Assembly (NCBI RefSeq): GCF_027594745.1
Contig: NZ_CP110854.1
Location: forward strand, 930,001 to 994,000
From: Saprospira grandis
GTDB taxonomy: Bacteria > Bacteroidota > Bacteroidia > Chitinophagales > Saprospiraceae
DNA: 64,000 bases
Direction: 5' to 3'
In this document: piece by piece, positions 12,401 to 18,819 of the stretch
Position numbering within the stretch: the first letter of the stretch is position 1
How the letters are laid out: the number at the start of each line of letters is the position of its first letter
Notes under the pieces: model-generated
Database searches by the model: none
Seen by the model: only the letters and a program-made list of their open reading frames with translations
What the model was told of the DNA's origin: nothing
Program-made: the position numbers and the translations under genes

Positions 12401-13827
12401 TAAGTAGGGGTAATAGCCGCCTGAGGGGCCGCCAAAATATCTACCTGCAATTGGTCCGAAGAGCTACAGCCATCGGTATAGTGCAAGGTGACGGTATAGT
12501 TTGTATTTGTTGTTGGAAAGGCCGTTGTACTGGCCTGGTTGGGCGTACCCAAAGTAAAGTTGGGCGTCCACTCAAAGTAATCAATATTGCTAGCGGTTGT
12601 GCTAGCATTTAAGGTGGCCGTATCACCTAAACAAAGTTGTACATCTGGCCCTGCATTGACGGGGTCGTTGGGGTTGGGCAAGATGTTAATGGTATAGGCC
12701 TTACTGTTCTGCCCAGGCAAAGGACAAGCATCATCCTCAATCAAAAGTGCAAAAGTATGACTCCCCACATCAGCATCAGTAGGCGTCCAACAAAAAGTCC
12801 CTACCAATTCTCCATTGACCATTTGCTGCGTGAAGCTAGCGCCCGGAATGGCATTGGTTACGCTCATCGTAATGTTATCGCCTAGGTTGGCATCATCACC
12901 AATAATGTCAAAACAAAGGGGACTATTAGCACAAAGCATCGTATCAAAAACTGTGGTGCTTCCATTTAGGCCCGATACAGTAGGCAATTGGTTGCTACAG
13001 TTCTGAATCACAAACTGCATATCGCGAACGATCTCACCCACTTTTACGCCATTTCGGTATTCTTCTACCAAAACACAAATTACCGCAATCTGAGGGTTGT
13101 TGGCCGTAAAGCTAATTTCTCCCGTTGCGGGGTCTAGGCTAATAGGCACATCCAAAGGAGAGGCCCCACTAAAGCCCCCTCCATAGGTTACATTGGCCCC
13201 AGCTGCCGTTTGGCATTCTGTTAAAGAGTAGACCAAAGAGTCATTGTCTACATCATTGGCCAACTGCTGAAAAGTCACTTGCTGCCCCGTACAACTAAAT
13301 GGAGTAGGATCACTAGCAAATACTGGCGAGCTATTACAAGGACTAATCGTATTGTCCAAGCTCGTTTCTACATAAATCGAGTTGCTGCCCGGCCCACTCA
13401 AGTTCGTAATCGCATTGTTACGACAACAAGAAGAGGTAGACAAGACCCAATCATTACAGGCTGTGGGTAGGTTCAAGGTCCCTTGATAAACATGGGCCTC
13501 TACCCCCAAGGTAGACCCTCCACTACAGGCACTAGTTGCAGAAGGACAAAGGGGCGTAATGTCGGTTACCGACAAACGACTCAGGCTCAAACTCCCGCTG
13601 ATTCCACAACTAGCCGATTGGTAGTTGATGTTAAAACTAGACCCCAAAGAGGCCCCATCGCAATCCCGATAGGCTTTTAAGGTCACCTGGTACTGATTGG
13701 GCCCCACACAACTATAAGTGAGGTCAAAGCCCATAAAGTGCGTGGCTTTTAATGGGGATAAGCCACTAAAGCTTATCAAAAATAAGAGGAGCAACAGCCC
13801 CCCAATTCTAGTAAAAAACTGCTTCAT
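3451..13827 (-). CDS. Giant SprB-repeat surface adhesin with T9SS C-terminal domain
   Basis: The protein has 3458 residues. I place the start at MKQFFTRIGGLLLLLFLISF, a clear signal peptide; an in-frame ATG 69 bp upstream would put a charged tail in front of it. The N-terminus (THFMGFDLTYSC, VTLKAYRDCDG) matches a domain common at the head of Bacteroidota adhesins. PKD-like domains follow. At about residues 560-700 there is a beta-helix-like region, and at about 709-989 a Gly/Asp/Asn-rich low-complexity stretch. From about 1270 to 3250 run roughly 25 SprB-type repeats of 75-80 residues (VSGGTxPYxYxWSNG, ITDANGC, VTEP). The end (PTAFTPNNDGNNDRF, YDRWGELVYEG, GWDGSFKGKPMNSGVYAW) is the gliding-motility-associated T9SS domain. 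The product is likely exported by T9SS and displayed on the surface for gliding or prey/substrate contact. It is transcribed alone. Confidence 0.93.
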   Translation of the reverse strand: MKQFFTRIGGLLLLLFLISFSGLSPLKATHFMGFDLTYSCVGPNQYQVTLKAYRDCDGASLGSSFNINYQSASCGISGSLSLSRLSVTDITPLCPSATSACSGGSTLGVEAHVYQGTLNLPTACNDWVLSTSSCCRNNAITNLSGPGSNSIYVETSLDNTISPCNSSPVFASDPTPFSCTGQQVTFQQLANDVDNDSLVYSLTECQTAAGANVTYGGGFSGASPLDVPISLDPATGEISFTANNPQIAVICVLVEEYRNGVKVGEIVRDMQFVIQNCSNQLPTVSGLNGSTTVFDTMLCANSPLCFDIIGDDANLGDNITMSVTNAIPGASFTQQMVNGELVGTFCWTPTDADVGSHTFALLIEDDACPLPGQNSKAYTINILPNPNDPVNAGPDVQLCLGDTATLNASTTASNIDYFEWTPNFTLGTPNQASTTAFPTTNTNYTVTLHYTDGCSSSDQLQVDILAAPQAAITPTYASVCSGASFLLTGVSDAAGSTFEWFDPSMASLGQGNVSGTTSTISVNVPAAAGIYEYTLAVTNPLTGCVRTTTAQLEVGTPPVIANCVNIYVSPTGTAAAAGTQADPTSLEEALSRAACNNSVLKLAIGTYNMDNPLFLSSFMTVEGGFDPANAWEKTSLAGATTINRTTANPEGPVGSQRLVTFYGNSNTGFRLQDLTITTDDANQPGMSTYGVHLTSCSDYDIVRTQIRAGNAGDGADGADGADGVNGGNGGNGVDGDDDGCVQHNGGAAGSSACCPGGQGGGNGQADCGSRDGQNGAPGGCGAAAGGAGKNNQCDFSGCSNDNDGSCSGKEMDGCDGANGVNGVAGTNGVNGSLGSHTGGFFITGASGTNGTAGTNGTGGGGGGGGAAEEGSFCNNGSGSSGGGGGGGGCGGEAGVGGTSGGASFGLYLYLNGANGRLSQSNVLAGSAGAAGLGGNGGAAGTGGAGGIGGVTDCSIGGGGDGGDGGSGGLGGDGGDGFPGEAAAIHLAGGTALSTNVSSFDLAAQPVILAQNVNCINTPMSFEAPATATGAGVTSWNFDPITGAATPVTSTDNPANLVYTNLDRYTVEHAGDSYEGFHNVSFLVTRPEILVAGATALSADTFQLCQGDFASFESLQNADTYNWGFNGAIPNPGNVMSTSYTQFNVAGFYTITLSIFTDCCGLSTEDTVYLYVDPVPQATGSGDVTICSGENTTLSLTGLTPTDSVVWSPSTGILSSTANSITVAPSSTQSYTATILSVVDHSGVQVLSCPQTVDFQVTIDGNPVINFTNTDPVCNNNGQIDATATGGTAYDFSWSTGQVDNAVSSSSLLTIPTGVYYLTVTESTTGCSSIDSSYLYPAPTAPVVFLQSSTQAGCSANDGSATVAGTGGTAPYSFLWSNGGTTASQSNLAPGNYCVTMTDNNGCTSSICLDIVRPDQLQMAVVSQTGPACGTLGAIEVEALGGTAAYTYDWSNGGTTAAITGLNSGTYGVTITDANGCTADTSLNITASNNPPVLALNEVTPIACNADSATLATGTTQGTTPYTYTWTGGSSFLFSSSADTVYNAAAGTYNLIVEDAAGCRDTANIVVTEPAALTVTTAVTNVNCHAGNDGSLATTVSGGTGTYTYLWDDASAQTTATASNLTAGTYCVTITDANGCSITDCGTVTEPAQPLSATLATTNASCNGFADASVSATATGGTTSYTYLWDDASAQTTATASNLSAGTYCVTITDANGCTFTDCATVTEPAAIQTVMSGTNLSCAGDNSGTATVAVSNGTPPYIYAWDDASAQTTATATGLAAGTYTVTVTDANSCSVTDQQVVTEPAALTATTSATDVNCNAGTDGTATVVAAGGTTPYTYVWDDASSQTTATATALSAATYTVTITDANNCSITATATVNEPTALAATSSTVAVNCFGGNDGAATVTATGGTGTYTYVWDDASAQTTATATNLIAGTYNVTITDGNSCSLVTTATVAEPAAALTATLSGTDPACAGTATGQASAVVTGGTQPYSYLWSDGQTTPTASNLLAGNHCVTVTDANSCTFTDCITLTDPLAIQLAATVSAVSCNGGNDGEIALTASAGTAPFSYNWSNGATTATNSNLVADTYCVTVTDNNGCTIDSCFIITEPTVLATSAMLATNPSCFAGSDGTLEATVTGGTQPYSYLWSDNQTSNPATNLTAAAYSVTITDANGCVVTDNGTLVDPAPIQINFSTVAVTCFGGTDGSTSASAVGGVTPYSFNWSNGATTSQISNLAAGSYDLTLTDATGCTNTASVAVGQPATAVQANILSITQPGCAGDSTGMIDADAQGGTPNYTFSWSTGETTEDLFNLGAGTYTLLATDSRGCSDTAVAVLLQPAPIVMTVQQYSNYNGAAISCPGAADGAAQVTASGGIAPYTYAWSGAQAQNGTIASNLAAGTYAVTVTDASGCTAIDSISLADPVPLDATIQQVNVFCANDCDGQIIATAVSGTGTLGVNGYEYRILGPGQTGNVFSSNNNFTGLCAGTYTVEVRDGNNCVLPISVTITEPTAIQLSLSDTDVSCAGGSDGTASVSASGGTPPYSYNWDNGMTGTTITGLMAGTYEVTVTDANGCDMVSTTEVEEPAALTASMSANEPSCNGSTDGNATVSVQGGTMPYTYFWSDGQGTATAVGLSAGTHSVTVTDANACQLVESIVIGEPSLLSTTITTNTAACAGANSGSATAVPTGGTAPYTYLWSDGQTTATAMNLAPGAYSVVVVDSQGCSVTAQVLLQNPDPVVLSFVSSSNPSCNGDQDGTATVVASGGNAPYTYLWPNGETSATATSLGAGINTVTATDANGCSTTLDVNMVEPAALVVDTIRMTAVNCKGGADGTATVFLSGGTLPYSFAWSNGMTGQSISGLAAGTYVVSVTDANGCVTNSQIIVTEPASELVATLNTADALCFGGASGQITAIVSGGTPNSNGDYTYAWSNGASSDVNSNLTVGSYSVTITDANGCSLVRTATVNESSGISSQIVNVTDASCSGSADGSAQVMASGGTGTLSYQWSDPLGQTTNVATGLSAGTYYVSVTDLNGCTQLDTAVVGEALALSITVAIDDVDCYGASTGSISITNSNEPLQASYWSNGVVGTSITAVAAGQYGVVVQSINGCVDSFSYQVGQPAELELSLNQVRAVDCYNNSTGALGSTVAGGTAPYSYLWSNGALTPTVDSIAAGNYTLNVEDANGCKVDTSISLANPTEVGIGNLSITGVACVGDANGSIQLDGTGGSTLLGGYTYSLDSLTFQGGNLFVGLEAGIYPLYVQDNNGCLFDTLVTVEAADPFFITSFGPALDSGEVEYVLEYGDTLTLFADLNDTTAASWWWTEINAGALLDSSLMVDITPYESGIYQFTAMNASGCMQDSSIVVKMEKPRNAAAPTAFTPNNDGNNDRFFIQGDEKVEQILVFRVYDRWGELVYEGVDLDPNDPQQGWDGSFKGKPMNSGVYAWYAEVMYIDNETEIIHGAVNLLR

Positions 13828-14087
13828 TTTGCGATCATTTACAGTGTGTAATGCTTGCCTTTGGTCAAATTCCACTAAACAGGAAAAGGCCTTCAAAGTT
13901 AGGGACTTCTACTCCCTAAGCGAAGGCTTGTTTAGCTTTTTTTAGCAATTGTTAATTATTTTAAGGTAAAAACTATAAATATATTGTTAAGTCCACGGCA
14001 TTTTTTGCCCAATTTTTTGCGGTTTTTTCATTTTCTCCTTGTTTTCCCCTTGCCCCAAGGGCTTTTCTCTTTTTATTTATTTTTTTT
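13828..14087. other. Upstream region of adhesin, no gene
   Basis: 260 bp, AT-rich near the adhesin start and then low-complexity T/C-rich. I see no gene and no clear TAnnTTTG promoter. Confidence 0.4.
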
Positions 14088-14216
14088 GGGGCCCGCGGCA
14101 GCTAGGCTTTGCCTAGCTGGCCGCCGCTATGCTCCGCCGCTCGCAAGTCTGCTCGGCCCTTCGGCGCTTGCAGCGCCTTGGTCTGGCCTGCGGCCACGGC
14201 TGCGCAGCGCTGGGCC
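14088..14216 (-). repeat. Dispersed GC-rich modular repeat, copy 2
   Basis: It starts TTTTTTTGGGGCC and carries GCTCGCAAGTCTGCTCGGCC and TTGGTCTGGCC. Its variable stems include CAGCTAGGCTTTGCCTAGCTG and GGCGCTTGCAGCGCC (each with arms that pair), placed where other copies have unrelated stems. Confidence 0.8.
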
Positions 14217-14453
14217 GCTCATCTGCTCTACTAAAGCCAAACCTTTGTCCTTGGCCGCTTAAGGTTTTATATAGAACGTAGTCCCTGGGCCTTTTATCAA
14301 TAGAGACTATTTAAAATTTTGTGTTTCGCCTTTGTACTGCCTAGGGACAAGCCCCTAGGCGACTACTGGCCAAATCCTAAGCAGCTAAAGGCCCAAATTT
14401 TATTCTAATACACAACATCCTGAATCCTCCCCTCAATTTAGGAAGTAGCCGCT
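14217..14453. other. Intergenic spacer with a hairpin
   Basis: About 240 bp with no gene. The one structure I see is CCTAGGG-ACAAG-CCCCTAGG near 14341-14360. The rest is AT-rich spacer. Confidence 0.4.
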
Positions 14454-14564
14454 TAGCTGGAGCTAGTAAAAAGCTAGGTCGAGCTAGTGGCGCCTTAGGT
14501 CGAGCTAGGAAAGTATTAGCTGGAGCTAGCCAAACCCTAGGTTGAGCTAAGAAAAAGTTAGCTC
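14454..14564. repeat. 21-bp tandem array, five units plus a partial
   Basis: Units start at 14454, 14475, 14496, 14517 and 14538, with a partial unit at 14559. The first 13 bases of each unit are conserved as TAG(C/G)T(G/C/T)GAGCTA(G/A); the last 8 bases differ. The period is exactly 21 bp. TAGCTGGAGCTA is self-complementary. It lies between two dispersed repeats and is not coding. Confidence 0.85.
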
Positions 14565-14640
14565 ATTGGCCCTTAGTAATAAGTTCACTAAGTCATTACT
14601 TTAACTTATTAGTAACAATTGGCCCCTTAGGCGGTTTAGC

Positions 14641-14776
14641 AGGCGGCGAAGCCGCCGCAGGCCTAGCGATGTGCAGGGGGGCCGCGAAGCGGCAGACCAA
14701 GGCGCTGCAAGCGCCGCAGGGCCGAGCAGACCTGCGAGCCCCGAAACGTAGCGCCTGCCGAAGGCAGGAGGCCCCC
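14641..14776 (+). repeat. Dispersed GC-rich modular repeat, copy 3
   Basis: A well-preserved copy: CTAGCGATGTGCAGG, AGACCAAGGC, GCAGGGCCGAGCAGACCTGC, GAAACGTAGCGCC, then AGGCCCC. Variable stems are GCGGCGAAGCCGC, GCCGCGAAGCGGC, GGCGCTGCAAGCGCC and CCTGCCGAAGGCAGG. Confidence 0.85.
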
Positions 14777-14796
14777 CAAACAGCCCTTCAGCACAT

Positions 14797-14829
14797 AAAA
14801 AAAGCCAGCAGAACATCATTCTACTGGCT
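14797..14829 (-). terminator. Rho-independent terminator of the methyltransferase operon
   Basis: On the minus strand AGCCAGTAGAA pairs with TTCTGCTGGCT (10 of 11 bp plus a wobble), followed by a run of seven T. It lies 23 bp beyond the methyltransferase stop. Confidence 0.85.
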
Positions 14830-14851
14830 AAATGGGGCTTAAATTATGGCC

Positions 14852-15535
14852 CTAATAATAGAGTAATTTGAAATATTGCAGGCCTTCTTTGGGTTGATAA
14901 AAGAGCAGGCTGCCCTTATCGAGGCGCTCTTGGACCTGGTCTAAAAACTCTCGGATATTGTAATTTTTGCTCTTAAAGACCCGAAAATAGAGGACGCCAT
15001 CGGGGGCGAGGTGGTCTAAGGCAAGATTGATCAGCTCCCACATTTTGTCCACATTGGGCAAGAGATGCAGCAGGTTAATCATCGAAATAAAGTCAAACTT
15101 TTTATCGGCGGGCAGGGCCTTCATATAATCGAAGACATCAGTTTCCCAATTTAGGTTGGGTTCAAAAAGCGCTTCAAAGGCTTGTTGGTCTTGCAAAACG
15201 GGCTGACTATCTGCGCCAAACTTTTTGAAGACCGAGCGATAAATTTCGTAGAAATTTTGGGGTTCGGCGGCTTGCAGGCGTTTATTTTGGGCCAAGAACT
15301 TGCTCATCGCCTGCTCTTTTGTGTCTTGGTCTACCCCATGAAATTCCCTAAAATCGAAGCGATGAAAAAGAGGGAAGAAACTCAGTGGGAATCGGCATCC
15401 CAGCTCTAGGGCCGACTTTGCTTCGGGTCGTTTTAGGCGTTCGCAAAGGGGGTGCACCATATAGGTTTTGAGCAGCAGGCTACTGATGTGCGAGTCCTCC
15501 TTGGGTGTTTCAATTTTTAATACTTCAGAAACCAT
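14852..15535 (-). CDS. SAM-dependent methyltransferase-like protein
   Basis: The protein has 227 residues. ALELGCRFPL looks like motif I of a class I methyltransferase, FHGVDQD like the acidic motif II, and DFISMINLLHLLPN like the motif IV region. The AdoMet-binding Gly-rich loop is atypical (ELGCRF rather than ExGxGxG), so AdoMet binding is an inference. The substrate is unknown. Its ATG overlaps the stop of the upstream dehydrogenase-like gene by one base (TAATG), so the two are translationally coupled and probably act together. A terminator follows directly. Confidence 0.6.
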   Translation of the reverse strand: MVSEVLKIETPKEDSHISSLLLKTYMVHPLCERLKRPEAKSALELGCRFPLSFFPLFHRFDFREFHGVDQDTKEQAMSKFLAQNKRLQAAEPQNFYEIYRSVFKKFGADSQPVLQDQQAFEALFEPNLNWETDVFDYMKALPADKKFDFISMINLLHLLPNVDKMWELINLALDHLAPDGVLYFRVFKSKNYNIREFLDQVQERLDKGSLLFYQPKEGLQYFKLLYY

Positions 15536-16746
15536 TATTCAGCGTTTAGGTAGTTGGTCAAATACTGGAAATGAGGACCTAATTGGCCATTGAGGGTCAC
15601 GCTAGCCCGCTCGATCATTTTGGTATCCTTTAGGCCGAGGAGCTCGGGCAAAACCGAGGCGATAAACTGCTCGCCAAAAGACAAAGAGGCATCTCGGGGC
15701 AGTTCATTGGGCAGATTATCGATAGTCATCATGTCGATAGTTTCGGGGGCATAGGGTGCCACCGCCTTGGCCTGTTGGGGATCATAGCCAAAAACGGGCT
15801 CGGCGATTGTGCTTGCAAAAAGCGTGGAGGGAATCGAAGCAGCGGGGGCGATATCGCAGGTCACATCGGCGATCACTTGGATCTTAAAGTCCTTGGATTT
15901 CATCTGCTCGGCGGTAAAAAACTGGGGCGCGCGATTATCCCAATAAATGCCGTTAATCATCAGGTCGGCGACCTTTGTATAGGGTTCAAAAATGGAGGTA
16001 TAGCGTTCGGGATGGGCAAAAAACTCGCTTTGGTCGTAATTTGCGCCTTCGGCTTTGGGGGCCACATAATCCTCACAGCAAAGCTGAGTAAAAACGGGGC
16101 CTTCGCTTGCATTATTCAGAAACTCTTGGGGGCTTAGGCGTTGGAAGCCTGCATTTTCGAGTACCTCAGCAGCGCCATTAGCCACACGGCCAGCGCCCGT
16201 AAGGACCACCTTCATATTGGGCCAATTCACTGTTTTATAATAAGCGGTAGCCTCGGCCATATCCTTAAACTTGATCATTTGGGGCAAGTTATACGCCTTG
16301 GTCCGATTGCCATAAGTCATCAGGCCATTATGAGCGCCGGCGATTCCTGCGAAGCGGCCGAAAGCGATCACGCGCTTGCCTGTTTCGTCGGTTAGCACCT
16401 CATAATCAAGCAGTTGAATATTCTTTTCGATAATTGCTTGCAGGAGTTTGCGGTTATAGGGTTGCTCCTTGATGGTATGCGAGAAAAAGCAATACTTTTT
16501 ATTGGGAATCAATTGATTGATGGGCACTTCCTTCACGCCGAGCAGCAGCTCTCTATCGCTAAGATCTTCTTGGAGTTGGAGGCCGGCGGCTTCATATTCT
16601 TCATCCTTAAAGCAGCGATTGGGAGAAGGTTGGACCAGAATATCGAGTTGGGGAAACTTAGCGAGTAGCTCCTTGCATTGTTGGGGGCTGAGGGGGACTC
16701 TAGAATCTGGTGGGACCTTACCTTCACGTATAATTCCGATTTTCAT
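15535..16746 (-). CDS. Saccharopine/alanine dehydrogenase-like NAD(P)-dependent oxidoreductase
   Basis: The protein has 403 residues. The N-terminus (MKIGIIREGKVPPDSRVPLS) is the alanine dehydrogenase/PNT N-terminal signature, with the FAGIAGAHNGLMTYG segment in the middle. The Rossmann segment MKVVLTGAGRVANGAAEVL binds the dinucleotide. The overall layout fits the NAD+-dependent, lysine-forming saccharopine dehydrogenase (LYS1) branch as found in Bacteroidota. The exact substrate cannot be set from sequence: lysine metabolism is likely, and another 2-oxo/amino acid couple is possible. It is the first gene of a two-gene unit with the coupled methyltransferase. Confidence 0.75.
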   Translation of the reverse strand: MKIGIIREGKVPPDSRVPLSPQQCKELLAKFPQLDILVQPSPNRCFKDEEYEAAGLQLQEDLSDRELLLGVKEVPINQLIPNKKYCFFSHTIKEQPYNRKLLQAIIEKNIQLLDYEVLTDETGKRVIAFGRFAGIAGAHNGLMTYGNRTKAYNLPQMIKFKDMAEATAYYKTVNWPNMKVVLTGAGRVANGAAEVLENAGFQRLSPQEFLNNASEGPVFTQLCCEDYVAPKAEGANYDQSEFFAHPERYTSIFEPYTKVADLMINGIYWDNRAPQFFTAEQMKSKDFKIQVIADVTCDIAPAASIPSTLFASTIAEPVFGYDPQQAKAVAPYAPETIDMMTIDNLPNELPRDASLSFGEQFIASVLPELLGLKDTKMIERASVTLNGQLGPHFQYLTNYLNAE

Positions 16747-16915
16747 AGCTAAGATTTTAAATTTTTTGGTGGTTTAGAGAACTTTTCGGTCCTTAAGATA
16801 ATTAAGTGGATGCATAAAAGGAAAAGACGGTCCGTCTTCTTATGAATAGTCGGTAGAGAAAGCCGAAGAAAATAAAAATGGGGGCTTGGAAACTTTTTCT
16901 TTCTTGTAAAAGTTC

Positions 16916-16923
16916 TATATTTG
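16916..16923 (+). promoter_or_regulatory. Putative Bacteroidota -7 element for tmRNA
   Basis: TATATTTG matches the TAnnTTTG element and lies 37 bp before the mature tmRNA 5' end. A good -33 TTG at normal spacing is not evident, so the call rests on the -7 element and position. Confidence 0.5.
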
Positions 16924-16959
16924 TCGCCCGCTCGAAAGGAGGGGGAAACAATTACCACT

Positions 16960-17346
16960 GGGGCTGACTGGAATCGACAGCATTGGACGGTTGGTAAGTA
17001 AGCATGCCGAGTCAGGTGTACTCACACTCGTTAAAACTGGTGCATAACAATTTTAAGTGGCAACACTAACTATGCTTTGGCTGCCTAATTAGGCCCTTTT
17101 AAAGGAAACTAATAACAGTCAATTCGCCACTAGCTTGAGGCCTAATACACAGCTAGTCGCATTAACACAACCCCTTAGGATCGCTGCAAAGGCTTGTTTT
17201 CACCGGCGTAGTTAAACTTTTGAAAACTGGAAGTGCGTTCGTCTGCAGTAAAACTTCTCGCACTTTAAGATTTAGATTTATTGCTAAGCATGTAGAAAGC
17301 TTATTAGCGCATTGACTGGACGAGGGTTCGAATCCCTCCAGCTCCA
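16960..17346 (+). ncRNA. ssrA: tmRNA (transfer-messenger RNA)
   Basis: The 5' end GGGGCTGACTGGAATCGACA and the 3' end (GAGGGTTCGAATCCCTC, then CAGCTCCA) form the tRNA-like half: GGGGCTG pairs with CAGCTCC, with a T-arm GGTTCGAATCC. The tag frame at 17059-17088 reads GGC AAC ACT AAC TAT GCT TTG GCT GCC TAA, giving GNTNYALAA, close to tags known in Bacteroidota. The AAGT just before the GGC resume codon matches the usual context. Its role is rescue of stalled ribosomes and tagging of nascent peptides. CCA is not encoded. Confidence 0.96.
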
Positions 17347-17360
17347 CAGATGAAAAGAGA

Positions 17361-17392
17361 AAGCCAAACCTTTAGGGGTTTGGCTTTTTTTT
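17361..17392 (+). terminator. Rho-independent terminator of tmRNA
   Basis: AAGCCAAACC and GGTTTGGCTT pair around TTTAGG, followed by a run of eight T. It lies 15 bp after the tmRNA end. Confidence 0.92.
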
Positions 17393-17561
17393 GTGGGGGG
17401 GGGTATTTTATAAGATATACATTTTTTACAACTAGTAGTTGCTTTTTTGGGCAGCTCACAACTCTATCTTATTGAATTTAAGCCATTTACGAAAATTAGA
17501 TATTAAAATCTTGCAGTATTTTATAATTTTCTATATAGCGATTTAATAATTGCATAGTCAG

Positions 17562-18023
17562 TTATATTGAGCCTATTAAGATTTGATTAGCCAAACTTGC
17601 TATATGGATAGCCGAAAGCTGATTTAATTCATCAGGTGTAAAAGGTGGGTTATCTCCTCTGTAATTGGTTACCTTTATTAGTCTGTATCCGTGAGTATCT
17701 GCCAAATGTTTTATATGTTTAGACACATCATTATAAACTCTACTGGCACAAATTATTACATCACAATTATGTTTTAACACATAATCATTTAAACGGTCTT
17801 GTAAGCCACCAGCCCTTAAATAGTCTCCCATACTCTCAATACCTACTTTATAACCTAAACAAATTAGTACATCTGAAATATCATCCCCATTAGGTAATGG
17901 TAAAGTGTAGGTGTAAGAAGTGTTAATGTAGGTTTTGATCAATTCTTCCTTTAAAATTTTTATAGTACCTGATTTACCACAACCTTCCTTACCCCATACT
18001 TGTATAATTGTTTTCTGTTTCAT
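17562..18023 (-). CDS. Small P-loop NTPase of unknown role
   Basis: The protein has 153 residues. VWGKEGCGKSGTI is a Walker A (P-loop) motif. Downstream, CDVIICASRVYND could hold a Walker B-like strand ending in Asp, or a kinase-like substrate region. The size suggests a small nucleotide or nucleoside kinase, or a signalling P-loop protein, but I do not recognise the family. Base composition is much more AT-rich than in most genes of the window. The ATG overlaps the TGA of an upstream fragment (ATGA). The position just past tmRNA, a common integration site, suggests acquired DNA; no integrase or duplicated tmRNA end is visible. Confidence 0.6.
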   Translation of the reverse strand: MKQKTIIQVWGKEGCGKSGTIKILKEELIKTYINTSYTYTLPLPNGDDISDVLICLGYKVGIESMGDYLRAGGLQDRLNDYVLKHNCDVIICASRVYNDVSKHIKHLADTHGYRLIKVTNYRGDNPPFTPDELNQLSAIHIASLANQILIGSI

Positions 18024-18121
18024 TCTACTGTTAATTTAAAAATGATACTCTCAAAATCCTTTATAGCGTTTGTTTTTAGAGCTTCTGCTAAATTAAGATA
18101 ATCTTTTACAGTTCTTTCTAT
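18020..18121 (-). pseudogene. Possible 3' remnant of an upstream coding sequence
   Basis: In frame with a TGA that overlaps the P-loop gene's ATG there are 33 sense codons, including TVKDYLNLAEALKTNAIKDF and ending FKLTVE. A TAA precedes them and there is no usual start codon. The amphipathic sequence and ATGA overlap suggest the tail of a deleted operon partner. This is weak evidence. Confidence 0.3.
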
Positions 18122-18310
18122 TTAGTGAATTTTCCCCTACAATTTCACGGCCTTGCCATACAAGTTAAAAACCAGCTAACTACAAAAAAACTTACAAAGT
18201 AGACATAAAAAAAGGGCCAAGCCCTATAGCTTAAACATAAAGTTAACTTAATCCAAGTTAAAAAGCAAAATCCCCCAAATATATCAAAGAACAAATAGCC
18301 TGAAAAATAA

Positions 18311-18525
18311 GGCCTCGGCCTAGCGATGTGCAGCAGTGGCCCAAAGGGCCAGACCAAGGCGGCAAAGCCGCCGCAGGGCCGAGCGAATAGCGAGCTGCGG
18401 AACGTAGCGCCCGCCGCAGGCGGGAGGCCCCAAAACAGCAGCGAGCTGCGGAACGACAACAAGGCCTTTAGGCCGCAGTTCGACGACCGAAGGGAGTAAC
18501 CGCCCGCCGCAGGCGGGAGGCCCCA
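18311..18525 (+). repeat. Dispersed GC-rich modular repeat, copy 4 (compound)
   Basis: A full scaffold (CTAGCGATGTGCAGCAG, AGACCAAGGC, GCCGCAGGGCCGAGCGAATA, GGAACGTAGCGCC, AGGCCCC) is followed by a second partial unit with GCGAGCTGCGGAACGAC, CGACGACCGAAGGGAGTAAC and another GCCCGCCGCAGGCGGG-AGGCCCC end. Doubling of the 3' module is shared with copy 6. Confidence 0.85.
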
Positions 18526-18630
18526 AAAGACAACTATTATTCTTCTTTTAAAATGAGGATAGCAAAGTATTTTTAGTGGAGAGGCTGCTATTGGGGAGGG
18601 TACATTCCTAGATATAAACCTGCTTTGTTA

Positions 18631-18662
18631 TTGCAGTATTCGGTCCGTTTTTTCTACATTTG
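18631..18662 (+). promoter_or_regulatory. Putative promoter of the restriction-modification operon
   Basis: TTG at 18631 and TACATTTG at 18655-18662 (21-bp spacer) fit the Bacteroidota -33/-7 pattern. The leader to the first HsdM is about 150 nt and contains a hairpin with GATTTATT (18680-18687) pairing with AATAAATC (18701-18708). Confidence 0.55.
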
Positions 18663-18819
18663 GCGTAGGGCAGCTCGAGGATTTATTGTTCGTTGAAAAG
18701 AATAAATCTATGGGGCTTGTCCTTTTTTTTGTTTAATTCAAAAGGCCATCCTATAAAAATGGTTTCTAGTTGTTTATATTCATACAATAGGCCCCTAAAA
18801 ATTACTGAATAAAAAAGAT

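Noticed and set aside
16825..16839. AAGACGG-T-CCGTCTT palindrome as a terminator or operator
   Set aside because: It is short, has no T run, and lies upstream of the dehydrogenase-like gene with no partner site; not enough to call.
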